Virus record (IMG/VR): IMGVR_UViG_3300043410_002039
Location: 1-23,662 of that record
Direction: 5' to 3' (one strand)
From: a virus
Length of the DNA stretch: 23,662 nt
In this document: positions 6,247 to 13,551 of the stretch, piece by piece
How the letters are laid out: every line of letters begins with the position of its first letter
Numbering within the stretch: position 1 is the first letter of the stretch
Position numbers and translations under genes: made by a program
Notes under the pieces: model-generated
Database searches by the model: none
What the model was told of the DNA's origin: nothing
What the model saw: the letters and a program-made list of their open reading frames with translations, nothing else

Positions 6247-6672
6247 ATGGAGTATTTTCTAGGCTCAGTAATAACCATAATTGCATTATGGGTATTTAGC
6301 AAGCTTGAAGGAGCAAGGCCAGATACAAGTCCAATTCAAGTTACATATTCACAATCTCACGTTTTTGAATTGGTTAAGCCTTTTATTCCAGACGATGCAT
6401 TCTTGCCACCAATCGTTCCAACACAATCATTAAAGCATCTTTCCTCTATAACAACACGAGTTTTATTTATGGAGAACCAGGCGTACTTTATTAAAAACAA
6501 TACTCTCTTTGTCGCAGAAATTATTGATGGAGAAGTTGCAGAAGAATCTGCAGTTGCAGTTGACACAATGGGTATGAATAAGGTACAATTAGACAAGACA
6601 ATATTTATCGTAGAACAACTAAGAGAAGGGTTATTAGATGATAGTTGGGATTCAGGCGACTCGCAACTTTGA
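6247..6672 (+). CDS. Membrane-anchored hypothetical protein
   Basis: 141 residues. Residues about 2-19 (EYFLGSVITIIALWVFSKL) are one hydrophobic helix; the rest is soluble, with beta-strand-like segments and an acidic C-terminus (DDSWDSGDSQL). The first ATG after TAGGTGA is the likely start. Its mRNA would start near 6238, giving a very short leader. The last 35 bases overlap the next gene in another frame. Family not recognised. Confidence 0.75.
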   Translation: MEYFLGSVITIIALWVFSKLEGARPDTSPIQVTYSQSHVFELVKPFIPDDAFLPPIVPTQSLKHLSSITTRVLFMENQAYFIKNNTLFVAEIIDGEVAEESAVAVDTMGMNKVQLDKTIFIVEQLREGLLDDSWDSGDSQL

Positions 6673-6988
6673 TAACTATGCCGTTTTTCTCAGGGGTATC
6701 AGTGTCGCTCTTTCAGACATGAAGGATGAAGATAAGAGTATTACTATCTTCTCAGCAGGACCTGTCAATCTGAATTCGATGGCACTTGAGTTTTCAAATA
6801 AGACTGAGGATAGTCTTAAGGCAAGAGGAATTAAAATTAAAACTGTTAAGGTTCCTTCACGTTGGTTTGAAGAAAACATGCATACGCTAGATTACTTTGC
6901 ATATTTTAGTCTGCCAAAGGAGCCTGTAACGCCACTGATCAAGGAAGCCAATGACCACGATGTGGAGAATGGAATATTTCGATACTAA
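6638..6988 (+). CDS. Hypothetical protein, possible SLOG/YspA-like Rossmann fold
   Basis: 116 residues. The start is inside the previous gene, with AGAAGGG seven bases upstream. The N-terminal pattern, VGIQATRNFDNY then SITIFSAGPVNLNSMALEFS, resembles SLOG/YspA-type nucleotide-binding folds (small residue, RNF, strand, then SGGA.G.D..A), but the Gly-rich loop is degraded. The C-terminal half is unlike that family. The match is weak and should be read as a hint. Coupled to the deaminase gene by TAATG. Confidence 0.7.
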   Translation: MIVGIQATRNFDNYAVFLRGISVALSDMKDEDKSITIFSAGPVNLNSMALEFSNKTEDSLKARGIKIKTVKVPSRWFEENMHTLDYFAYFSLPKEPVTPLIKEANDHDVENGIFRY

Positions 6989-7368
6989 TGGAGAGCGACC
7001 TGAGTAGAAGTGAACAAGCTTACCTATCCGTTGCACGTTACTTTGCTGCAAAGTCAAAGTCTCGTAGAATGCATGGAGCGGTAGTTGTTAAATCTGGACG
7101 AGTAGTTGGCACTGGATTTAACAAAGACAAAAACAGTCCTTACATTGTTTCGCCTGAGCATATCAAGACACATTGTTCTGTACATGCTGAGGTAGATGCA
7201 ATTAGGGATGCCAACTGGAATGTAAGGGGAGCTATTCTCTATGTGGCACGAGTCAATCGTAGAGGAGAGGATAGGAATAGCAAACCTTGTCCAAGGTGTC
7301 AAATCGTAATTGAAGAGGCACAAATCAAAAAAGTAATATACACGGAAGGCGATAATAATGAAGATTAA
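6988..7368 (+). CDS. dCMP/cytidine deaminase-family protein
   Basis: 126 residues. The zinc and catalytic motifs of the CDA fold are present: His66-Ala-Glu68 (HAEVDA) and Pro100-Cys101-x2-Cys104 (PCPRC). The N-terminal strand MHGAVVVKSGRVVGTGFN is the usual substrate-pocket start. The most likely role is dCMP to dUMP, feeding the ThyX encoded further on; a deaminase acting on free nucleosides cannot be excluded, and a base editor is less likely at this size. The start overlaps the previous stop (TAATG) and the end overlaps the next gene by 11 bases. Confidence 0.85.
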   Translation: MESDLSRSEQAYLSVARYFAAKSKSRRMHGAVVVKSGRVVGTGFNKDKNSPYIVSPEHIKTHCSVHAEVDAIRDANWNVRGAILYVARVNRRGEDRNSKPCPRCQIVIEEAQIKKVIYTEGDNNED

Positions 7369-7567
7369 TTCGCTAGAACAAGCAGAGAAGATTGTAGAAA
7401 ACAATAAGTCTCTCACGTGGGATGGATGGAATATCGTTCAGCTCACAAAGTCACCGACTGCATGGATGAAGCCAGAGGGTATTCGCAAGGATAACGAATG
7501 GTTTCTCCAGAAGCACTACAACCTTTCCGAAGAGGGATGGGAGCTTCCTGCTAAGTTTGTGAGGTAG
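7358..7567 (+). CDS. Small actinophage-type hypothetical protein
   Basis: 69 residues, Trp-rich: LTWDGWNIVQL, PTAWMKPEG, NEWFLQ and EEGWELP. I have a general impression of similar WDGW...GWE proteins in actinophages, but no known function. It starts within the deaminase gene after AAGGCGATA, indicating coupled translation. Confidence 0.8.
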   Translation: MKINSLEQAEKIVENNKSLTWDGWNIVQLTKSPTAWMKPEGIRKDNEWFLQKHYNLSEEGWELPAKFVR

Positions 7568-7570
7568 CCC

Positions 7571-7855
7571 ATGATGAAAAATCAGGAGTGGAGAGATGAA
7601 TCTCTTTGCGAAGGCTATGACACAAACCTCTTCTTCGATAAATACGAAGAGAATGAAAAGTTAAGATCAGCAATAGACAAGCTATGCTCTACATGCCCAG
7701 TAGCAAGACAGTGTTTCGCAACTGGTGTATCCAACAAAGAGTGGGGAGTATGGGGAGGCGTTTATCTGGAATCGGGAAAAATCTCTAAAGAGTTTAATTC
7801 TCATAAGGATAAAGAAGCTTGGTCAGAAACATGGAAATATCTAACAACGGATTAA
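7571..7855 (+). CDS. WhiB-family iron-sulfur transcription regulator
   Basis: 94 residues. Four cysteines follow the WhiB pattern: Cys13, then Cys39-x2-Cys42-x5-Cys48, the ligands of a 4Fe-4S cluster. The helix turn GVWGGVYL (residues 59-66) is the family's G(V/I)WGG motif, which contacts sigma factor or DNA. WhiB proteins bind region 4 of the host housekeeping sigma factor, so a phage copy can redirect host transcription. The C-terminus (GKISKEFNSHKDKEAWSETW) is less basic than in many WhiBs. Start 7571 or 7574; the two ATGs are adjacent. This gene is the strongest taxonomic marker in the window. Confidence 0.95.
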   Translation: MMKNQEWRDESLCEGYDTNLFFDKYEENEKLRSAIDKLCSTCPVARQCFATGVSNKEWGVWGGVYLESGKISKEFNSHKDKEAWSETWKYLTTD

Positions 7856-7856
7856 A

Positions 7857-8114
7857 ATGGAACAGGCAATATATTACACACCAGCAATGCGAAGAGCATT
7901 CCATTCGCTGACACCACCCACAGGGTTCGCAGTAACTATTGTGGAGCACAATGTAGAGGGAATGGGATTCCTTGAGATCGTGGCTGACGAGAAGCAATTC
8001 TTTAGACTCCACGACTTTGAGAAGCGTCGTGCTGTTGAGTATCTGGTGCAAGTTAAAAAGGCACTAGAGGATAACGGTGCAATTGTTCAAATAACCAGAA
8101 GGGCAGTTAAATAA
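7857..8114 (+). CDS. Hypothetical protein
   Basis: 85 residues; begins one base after the WhiB stop and ends in a TAATG overlap. A mixed alpha/beta composition with a basic C-terminus (IVQITRRAVK). No motif that I recognise. Tight packing between the WhiB gene and a membrane protein suggests co-translation with both. Confidence 0.75.
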   Translation: MEQAIYYTPAMRRAFHSLTPPTGFAVTIVEHNVEGMGFLEIVADEKQFFRLHDFEKRRAVEYLVQVKKALEDNGAIVQITRRAVK

Positions 8115-8551
8115 TGGACGTTATCAGTATTATATCTCTCGTTGCATTTATTGTATTCCTTGCAGGATTGCTAACAAGTGTCTATGTCTCAATTAGGTTT
8201 AGAAATAAATACGTTAAGGCACACGAAAGATACATCCAGGCACTCGTTGATAAGAACGCAATTGAAAAGAAGTTGCAGGAATTTATCCAGGAGAAGAGCA
8301 ACAAAGATCTAGAAAAGACTGATGGATTTGTAAAGTTTATTTCTGAGTCTCGTGATTGGGCCTTTGAATACATTGAACAAACACAGTCTGTTCTTACAGA
8401 GTTTGTCGAAAAGGTAGGGCCAGTGTTGGACTACTACGACAAATACGGAAGAATACATGAGAGTGAATCTATGAATAAAATCCTAGATGCATATCAGAAT
8501 CTCATAACGGTTCTTCCAGAAAATGAAAACACAAACAAGGAGAAATCATGA
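8114..8551 (+). CDS. Single-pass membrane protein with coiled coil
   Basis: 145 residues. Residues about 2-27 form a hydrophobic helix (VISIISLVAFIVFLAGLLTS), followed by a basic stretch and a long charged helix (residues 33-70) with heptad character, then more helical sequence. Similar in layout to phage spanin-like or membrane-tethered coiled-coil proteins, though actinophages have no outer membrane in the usual sense. It overlaps the holin-like gene by ATGA, which supports a membrane or lysis role; this is inference. Confidence 0.75.
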   Translation: MDVISIISLVAFIVFLAGLLTSVYVSIRFRNKYVKAHERYIQALVDKNAIEKKLQEFIQEKSNKDLEKTDGFVKFISESRDWAFEYIEQTQSVLTEFVEKVGPVLDYYDKYGRIHESESMNKILDAYQNLITVLPENENTNKEKS

Positions 8552-8820
8552 ACACAAAGCAACTAGTCGCACTACTTGCCTCATACGGACGTAGCCTTCT
8601 GGCTGCTGGACTTGCACTCTATGCTGCAGGTGTCACCGATCCTACACAGCTTGCAAACGCTCTTTGGGCAGCTTTGCTTCCTGTAATCATTCGATACGTC
8701 AACCCTAACGACCCTGCCTTTGGTCTCGTACCAACTGCGGTAGAAGTTGAAAAGGCTGTATCAAAGGCTAAGGCTCCTGCCAAGAAGCCAGCAACCGTTA
8801 CTAAGGTAGCAAAGAAGTAA
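8548..8820 (+). CDS. Holin-like membrane protein with Lys-rich tail
   Basis: 90 residues, with AAGGAG at good distance and ATGA overlap. Hydrophobic, Ala-rich helices at about 14-28 and 34-50 with a short polar loop (GVTDPTQ), then a Lys/Ala/Pro-rich tail (VSKAKAPAKKPATVTKVAKK). Two helices and a charged cytoplasmic tail are common in holins. It closes the operon before a strong terminator. Together with 1832 and 2020 this makes three holin-like candidates, so the true holin cannot be singled out by sequence. Confidence 0.72.
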   Translation: MNTKQLVALLASYGRSLLAAGLALYAAGVTDPTQLANALWAALLPVIIRYVNPNDPAFGLVPTAVEVEKAVSKAKAPAKKPATVTKVAKK

Positions 8821-8835
8821 CTAAATAAAAAGAAT

Positions 8836-8865
8836 AGCCAGGGTTAATAGCCCTGGCTTTTTCTT
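8836..8865. terminator. Bidirectional terminator between convergent transcripts
   Basis: AGCCAGGG (8836-8843) and CCCTGGCT (8851-8858) form a perfect 8-bp stem, followed by TTTTTCTTTT on the plus strand. On the minus strand the same stem is followed by ATTCTTTTTAT, so it can also end the leftward glycosyltransferase transcript. Confidence 0.92.
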
Positions 8866-10773
8866 TTAGTGATATGATTTTGCATCGTATCTAATAAAGA
8901 TTTTGTCATGACCAAGCTTTTGAAATTCTTGGCATAAAACAACCATCTCACAGTCAAACTCTTTTGTTACTTTATTTATCCAGTGATGCCTAGCACCCTT
9001 ACGGAAAGCGTCTGTGCGGTATAGGCAAACCCCATTTGATGTTGAGTAGTACTTACCATAAACCTTTTGTCTCCAGTCATCTTCTAGAGCAGGACCTTCA
9101 CGGTATTCAGGGGTAGTTCTAGTAGCCCACATATCGTAATGAGACCCATTAGGACGAATAGAGGTAGTAGAGACAATATCAAAGTCTGGCTCTAGCTCTT
9201 CAAATGAGAGAAGTTTTTTAACATCAGCAACAGAATATCTAACGTCACCTTCAACCATTAGAACATAGTCACAGATATCAATAAAGTCTCCAGCCTCAAT
9301 TGCCTTGTTTCTAGCCTTAGATAGATTCTCAACCCTAGTGGCATCCTTTACTGATGTAAAGTATTGAGTGTTTATATTTTCAGAAATTATTGAGACACCA
9401 GCAAAGATTGACCAATCTTTTGTAAACAGTTCCCTCTTTGTTTTATCTGCAGAATCATTCTCATAGATAGATAGGTAGAATTCGTATTCTGGCATTGAGT
9501 TGACGATTGCAACCAACTGATCGTAATACTGTTTCATTTGAGATCCACGATTGCGAATGATTGAATAGACAAGAACTTTCTTTTTCTGAATATCAGACTT
9601 CGGAATAACATTTCCAGAGAATACCCCATCTAATACGTCTTGGATAGATGCTGCAAAATCTCTTTGAATTTTGTGCCAATCATAATTTTTAAACGTGTCA
9701 ATAGTATTCTTAACTATCTTTGCGTAATTCTTTTTATTTTCAAGAGCTATGATAGCGTCAGCAAACTCTTTGTCATCATTTGCAATCAGCATAGAGCTGT
9801 CAATTTCTTTTTTAGTAAATCCTCTAGCACCAACATCAGTGCTAATAATTGGGATGCCATAGCTAAGGGCTTTCATCATCTTAAGATGTGTACCAGATCC
9901 AGTCTCCATTGGATTAATAAAAGCAAATGAAGTACTAAATAATTCGTGTAACTTTTCGTCAGTGACCTCTCCAAGAATTTGAAGATTTTCTGGGGCATCC
10001 TTTTGAGAGACACCATTACTGGCACGACCACAAGCAATAAACTTATAATCAGGCATTGTATTGGCAATGTCGATAAGTCTCTTTGCAGCGACAACATTTG
10101 GTGGGTGTCCACTTCCAACAAAGAACAGTGTCTTGGAATCAAGTCTTAGCTCAATATCAAACTGCTCCTGCTTGTCTGCACCATTTGGAACGTAGTAGGT
10201 CTTATCAGTGAATGAGTATCTCTTGCGTAGTTCAGCAAGATCTTCTTCAGAGCAATAGCCAACAGCAGATGCCTGTTCAAGAGCAGAGCGTTCCATTTTC
10301 CCAGTTATCTCTAGAGCTTGTTTGCTATCTGGGTAGAGCTGTTCACCCATAGCAATCTCACAGTTCTGAGAATTATAAAAGATAGGAACATCCTTGATAT
10401 CCTCAAGCAACGGTGCTCCAGAATAATGATCAAGAATAATGATGTCAGTCTCGTCAGCAAGACTTCTAAGTTTAGTTTTAAATCCAACCAATCTGTCCTT
10501 GAGAATATCAATACAAAGATCGTGATTCAACTTGGCGTGGTTTCGTACAAGATTGTTTCTACGGTTGATCATGGTGCGTTCTGCACCAATCTTAATAAAA
10601 GTAAGATTGTCACGGATTTGTTCAATTTTATTTCCAGGTTCCCAGCTAAAGACTAGGACTGTTACGTTGTGTTCCCAAAGTGATTCAGCAAGCGTAAAAG
10701 TTCTTTCACGTCCACCGCTATTCTTTTTCCATTCTCCGCCAACGTTAGCGTTTACTAGTAAGATATTTGCCAT
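8866..10773 (-). CDS. Two-domain glycosyltransferase: GT4-type fused to CAP59/GT69-like domain
   Basis: 635 residues. Residues 1-385 are a GT-B glycosyltransferase of the GT4 type: SGGRERT near the N-terminus, VGSGHPPN (219-226), and NPMETGSGTHLKMMKALSYG (287-306), which holds the donor-binding Glu/Gly-Lys pattern. Residues 398-633 resemble CAP59/GT69 mannosyltransferases: SIYENDSADKT (435-445), a DxD-like VEGDVRYSVADV (507-518), and FDCEMVVLCQEF (606-617). One protein could therefore add two sugars in sequence. It stands alone on the minus strand, divergent from the Dps-like gene, and ends at a bidirectional terminator: the layout of a separately expressed accessory gene. It appears to be leaderless. 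Acceptor unknown; host wall glycan or phage virion protein are both possible. Confidence 0.85.
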   Translation of the reverse strand: MANILLVNANVGGEWKKNSGGRERTFTLAESLWEHNVTVLVFSWEPGNKIEQIRDNLTFIKIGAERTMINRRNNLVRNHAKLNHDLCIDILKDRLVGFKTKLRSLADETDIIILDHYSGAPLLEDIKDVPIFYNSQNCEIAMGEQLYPDSKQALEITGKMERSALEQASAVGYCSEEDLAELRKRYSFTDKTYYVPNGADKQEQFDIELRLDSKTLFFVGSGHPPNVVAAKRLIDIANTMPDYKFIACGRASNGVSQKDAPENLQILGEVTDEKLHELFSTSFAFINPMETGSGTHLKMMKALSYGIPIISTDVGARGFTKKEIDSSMLIANDDKEFADAIIALENKKNYAKIVKNTIDTFKNYDWHKIQRDFAASIQDVLDGVFSGNVIPKSDIQKKKVLVYSIIRNRGSQMKQYYDQLVAIVNSMPEYEFYLSIYENDSADKTKRELFTKDWSIFAGVSIISENINTQYFTSVKDATRVENLSKARNKAIEAGDFIDICDYVLMVEGDVRYSVADVKKLLSFEELEPDFDIVSTTSIRPNGSHYDMWATRTTPEYREGPALEDDWRQKVYGKYYSTSNGVCLYRTDAFRKGARHHWINKVTKEFDCEMVVLCQEFQKLGHDKIFIRYDAKSYH

Positions 10774-10781
10774 AATAATAA

Positions 10782-10821
10782 ATTATATCATGTTAGAGGT
10801 ATTGCAACATTATGATATAAT
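10782..10821. promoter_or_regulatory. Symmetric divergent promoters giving two leaderless mRNAs
   Basis: ATTATATCAT (10782-10791) and ATGATATAAT (10812-10821) are exact inverted copies. Each contains an extended -10, TGATATAAT, one per strand. Plus: -10 at 10816-10821, start codon at 10828. Minus: -10 at 10787-10782, start codon at 10773. The -35 regions would overlap, so the two promoters may compete. Confidence 0.75.
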
Positions 10822-10827
10822 TGTGGT

Positions 10828-11277
10828 ATGAACGAACAGCTTATTAAAACACTTAAAGTTCTTTTAGGAACCACCGTCGATGCCAAATTTAGAGCACACG
10901 GACATCACTGGAATGTGGAAGGAGACGACTTCAAGCAGTACCACGCACTCTTCTCAGATATCTATGAATCACTTGATGGCTCAATTGATGAATTAGCGGA
11001 GTGGATCCGTATGCTTGATGGCTATGCACCGTTTAAGCTTTCTCGTTTTGCTGAACTTTCTGTTTTGCCAGATACAGAGGTTTCTTCAAACCCAATGGTA
11101 ATGGCTCAGGATCTATATTCAATGATGGAAACAATTAAGGAAGGCTACAAGAACGCTGGCACAGAAGCAACAGGTGCTCAGGAATATGCATTAGCCAACT
11201 TCTTCGCTGACCAACAGGGTAATGCTCAGAAGTGGTGCTGGCAGCTTCGTGCAAGTCTTAAAGACGTAGGAGAATAA
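10828..11277 (+). CDS. Dps-like ferritin (starvation-type DNA-binding protein)
   Basis: 149 residues. The Dps ferroxidase ligand spacing is exact: His27, His39, Asp54 and Glu58 (intervals 12, 15 and 4, as in Escherichia coli Dps), within AHGHHWNVEGDDFKQYHALF and DELAEWIRMLDG. Dps dodecamers oxidise and store iron and protect DNA from peroxide. There is no long basic tail, so DNA binding is uncertain. The ATG is six bases after the -10 and has no Shine-Dalgarno, so the mRNA should be leaderless. First of three plus-strand genes with a structural or sugar theme. Confidence 0.9.
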   Translation: MNEQLIKTLKVLLGTTVDAKFRAHGHHWNVEGDDFKQYHALFSDIYESLDGSIDELAEWIRMLDGYAPFKLSRFAELSVLPDTEVSSNPMVMAQDLYSMMETIKEGYKNAGTEATGAQEYALANFFADQQGNAQKWCWQLRASLKDVGE

Positions 11278-11278
11278 T

Positions 11279-11707
11279 ATGCCATATCACGTTGGTGCTA
11301 AAGGATCTAATGGCTGTAGCGGTTACCCTGCTGTAAAAGAAGGTGGCGAGGTTATGGGATGTCATGCTACAGAAGCAGAGGCCCTGGCTCAAGTTCAGGC
11401 TCTATATGCTAATGAAGCAGAGAAGTCCGATTCAGGCATCACCCCCTCTCAGACATCATCTGATGAAGCAATCTATCCTAATCTTGGTATTAAAAAGCCT
11501 ACACAGGGAAAGGCTGGAGACAGCACAACTGGTGGTAATGTAAAGAGCAAATACGGAAAGAAGCCAAAGCACATGAATCGTGGTGCTGGCGGTAATCCAA
11601 ATGATAGCACTGGAGCTATCGCTACAACATCTGCCACATCAATGGGAACTAAGTCTGATGAAGATTTTTGGGCTGGATCAGCTTTTAGTAAGAGAAAGAC
11701 TCGTTAA
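11279..11707 (+). CDS. Phage protein with N-terminal HATEAEA motif
   Basis: 142 residues, with AGGAGA upstream. The N-terminal 45 residues, [20 protein letters not shown] then [16 protein letters not shown], match a short domain seen in actinophage proteins, often as part of capsid-protease or structural genes; here it is free-standing. The remainder is low-complexity, rich in Gly, Ser, Thr and Lys, with no clear fold. It may be a virion or scaffold-associated protein. TAATG overlap with the GMD gene. Confidence 0.75.
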   Translation: MPYHVGAKGSNGCSGYPAVKEGGEVMGCHATEAEALAQVQALYANEAEKSDSGITPSQTSSDEAIYPNLGIKKPTQGKAGDSTTGGNVKSKYGKKPKHMNRGAGGNPNDSTGAIATTSATSMGTKSDEDFWAGSAFSKRKTR

Positions 11708-12735
11708 TGAAGGTAGCTTTAATTACTGGCATTACTGGTCAGGATGGTTCCTACTTGGCAGAACTTCTGCTATCCAAGGGCTATTCTGTTCACGGTATTG
11801 TTAGACGATCATCAACAATTAAACTAGATCGCATCTCTCACATAGTTAGCAACCCTAATCTTCGCATACATTCTGGGGACCTGACAGATTTTGGTATGCT
11901 TACTAATCTTATAAAAGAAATTGAGCCAGACGAGATCTATAATCTTGGAGCACAGAGCCACGTACAGGTTTCCTTTGAGAACCCAATGTCTACAGCAGAC
12001 ATCGATGCTATGGGTCCACTCCGTATTCTTGAAGCTATTCGTGTACTTGGTTTAAAGACACGATTCTATCAGGCATCCACCTCTGAGATGTTTGGCAAGG
12101 TAGTTGAAGTACCACAGACAGAGACAACCCCATTCTATCCACGTTCACCATATGGCGTAGCAAAACTTTATGGTCACTGGATCACCAAGAACTACCGTGA
12201 ATCTTACGATATGTATGCCTGTTCTGGCATTCTTTTTAACCATGAATCCCCTCGTCGTGGTGAGAATTTTGTTACAAGCAAGATCGTTCTCAGTCTTTAT
12301 GGTATTGCAGTTGGCAAACAGGAAGTCCTAGAACTAGGAAACATCGATGCCAAGCGTGATTGGGGACATGCTAAGGACTACGTAGAGGCTATGTGGCTTA
12401 TGCTACAGCAGGACAAGGCAGAGGATTACGTAATTGGTACTGGTCAACAGCACAGCGTCAGGGAGTTTATTGAGAAGGCAGCACCATATTTTGGTATGGA
12501 CATTGAGTGGTCTGGTTCTGGGGTAGATGAAGTAGGAATTGATAACAATACAGGCAATATAGTTGTAAGAATTAATCCTAAGTTTTATCGTCCAGCAGAA
12601 GTAGAGACTCTTTTGGGTGACTCCAGCAAGGCACACTCTGAGCTTGGTTGGACATGCAAGCACACCTTTGAAGATCTCGTAAAGGACATGTGCCTTAACA
12701 CACCAATGAATTATCCAAATTATATTCCAGAATAG
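11707..12735 (+). CDS. gmd: GDP-mannose 4,6-dehydratase
   Basis: 342 residues, full length for the family. NADP-binding TGITGQDG (7-14) with the RR that selects NADP (33-34). Catalytic Thr125/Glu127 in ASTSEMFG and Tyr149-x3-Lys153 in [10 protein letters not shown]. Also [17 protein letters not shown] and [20 protein letters not shown], which are GMD signatures. It converts GDP-D-mannose to GDP-4-keto-6-deoxymannose, the precursor of GDP-fucose, GDP-rhamnose and related sugars. No second-step reductase or aminotransferase is visible in the window; the host or another phage gene would supply it. Linked in theme to the cupin at 2321, the fusion glycosyltransferase and the Stealth protein. Confidence 0.97.
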   Translation: MKVALITGITGQDGSYLAELLLSKGYSVHGIVRRSSTIKLDRISHIVSNPNLRIHSGDLTDFGMLTNLIKEIEPDEIYNLGAQSHVQVSFENPMSTADIDAMGPLRILEAIRVLGLKTRFYQASTSEMFGKVVEVPQTETTPFYPRSPYGVAKLYGHWITKNYRESYDMYACSGILFNHESPRRGENFVTSKIVLSLYGIAVGKQEVLELGNIDAKRDWGHAKDYVEAMWLMLQQDKAEDYVIGTGQQHSVREFIEKAAPYFGMDIEWSGSGVDEVGIDNNTGNIVVRINPKFYRPAEVETLLGDSSKAHSELGWTCKHTFEDLVKDMCLNTPMNYPNYIPE

Positions 12736-12738
12736 GTG

Positions 12739-12832
12739 TATACTATAAGTGTCCCTCACACTATCTTAGGATGGACTAGTTACCCAAATGATAAGACCGT
12801 GGCTAACTGCAGCGGATTTCGGTGTGAGGGAC
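12739..12832 (+). ncRNA. Candidate small RNA closed by an 11-bp perfect stem, with its own -10
   Basis: TATACT (12739-12744) is followed at the proper distance by GTCCCTCACAC (12751-12761), the exact complement of GTGTGAGGGAC (12822-12832). The predicted transcript therefore begins at the 5' strand of the stem. Inside, AGTTA and TAACT can pair around a loop. The 3' end is followed by TTGACTTTTCCCCC, which is both a short T-run and the -35 of the next gene. No coding frame uses it. Confidence 0.5.
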
Positions 12833-12861
12833 TTGACTTTTCCCCCAACGTCCTGTAAAAT
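12833..12861 (+). promoter_or_regulatory. Promoter for the 12888 operon
   Basis: TTGACT (12833-12838), 17-base spacer, TAAAAT (12856-12861). The -35 starts on the base after the RNA stem ends. Confidence 0.8.
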
Positions 12862-12887
12862 AGAGATATCAAACACAAGGAGAGACT

Positions 12888-13202
12888 GTGGACCTCAAAA
12901 AGATTACAAAGAACATTCAAAAGTTGGCTAACGAAAACTACGAACTTGGATATGAAACTGGCATTGAGAACAGCTACCAAGACGGTTACGAAGAGGGTGT
13001 CAACGATGGTGTCCTTGCAGAACGTGAGCGTATTGAAAACGTTATCAAGATGAAGATTGTTTGGGCAATGGAAGAGGGCAAGGGTACTCAGATTGTATTC
13101 TGGAAGAACGCCCTTGAAATTCTTATTGATCTTCCTCGTCATATGGCTAATGCTCTTACGGAAGAAGGGCTTCGTGAAGAACTTGAGGAGTTTGGATTCT
13201 AA
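12888..13202 (+). CDS. Small helical protein of an ERxRI-type family
   Basis: 104 residues, GTG start with AAGGAGAGACT. It contains Tyr/Gly-spaced sequence (YELGYETGIENSYQDGYEEG) then GVLAERERIENVI. Comparable G-x(n)-ER-x-RI stretches occur in the genes at 19294 and 19479, so it may be a divergent relative. Acidic at the C-terminus. Function unknown. First gene of an operon leading through two tiny ORFs to ThyX. Confidence 0.75.
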   Translation: MDLKKITKNIQKLANENYELGYETGIENSYQDGYEEGVNDGVLAERERIENVIKMKIVWAMEEGKGTQIVFWKNALEILIDLPRHMANALTEEGLREELEEFGF

Positions 13203-13375
13203 TGGAAGATCTCTGGAGTGTAGTATTTGGCATTGACCACATCATTGCTGAATTCTTTTGGAATGCTGTGTTTGCAGGGGCTGTATTTGCATTGTCAAAG
13301 GCCAAAGCTAAGCGTAGCATCCACAAGTATATTGATGAAAAGCATGGTATTGACCATGAGAAAGGTGGCTACTAA
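13202..13375 (+). CDS. Tiny membrane protein
   Basis: 57 residues; TAATG overlap at both ends. Residues about 8-33 are hydrophobic (VVFGIDHIIAEFFWNAVFAG), followed by a basic stretch (KAKAKRSIHKY) and a His/Gly-containing end. One membrane helix with the tail inside by the positive-inside rule. No family recognised. Confidence 0.7.
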   Translation: MEDLWSVVFGIDHIIAEFFWNAVFAGAVFALSKAKAKRSIHKYIDEKHGIDHEKGGY

Positions 13376-13551
13376 TGGCTACAAATGACGAGGTAGTAGA
13401 GGAACTTCTACAAGACCAACTATTCCTAGATACATTCGCACTAATGACAGAGCGTTTCCCAGAAGTTGAAAAAAGCTTCATTGGAGAACTTCTTGTCGTT
13501 GGAGTTCTATATGAACGTGGAATGATCACACGAGGTGAGGATTCTGAATAA
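13375..13551 (+). CDS. Tiny acidic hypothetical protein
   Basis: 58 residues, TAATG-coupled to the previous gene. Acidic and helical: NDEVVEELLQDQLF then PEVEKSFIGELLVVGVLYERG. No motif recognised. The last 17 bases overlap the GTG start of thyX, so thyX translation probably depends on it. Confidence 0.7.
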   Translation: MATNDEVVEELLQDQLFLDTFALMTERFPEVEKSFIGELLVVGVLYERGMITRGEDSE

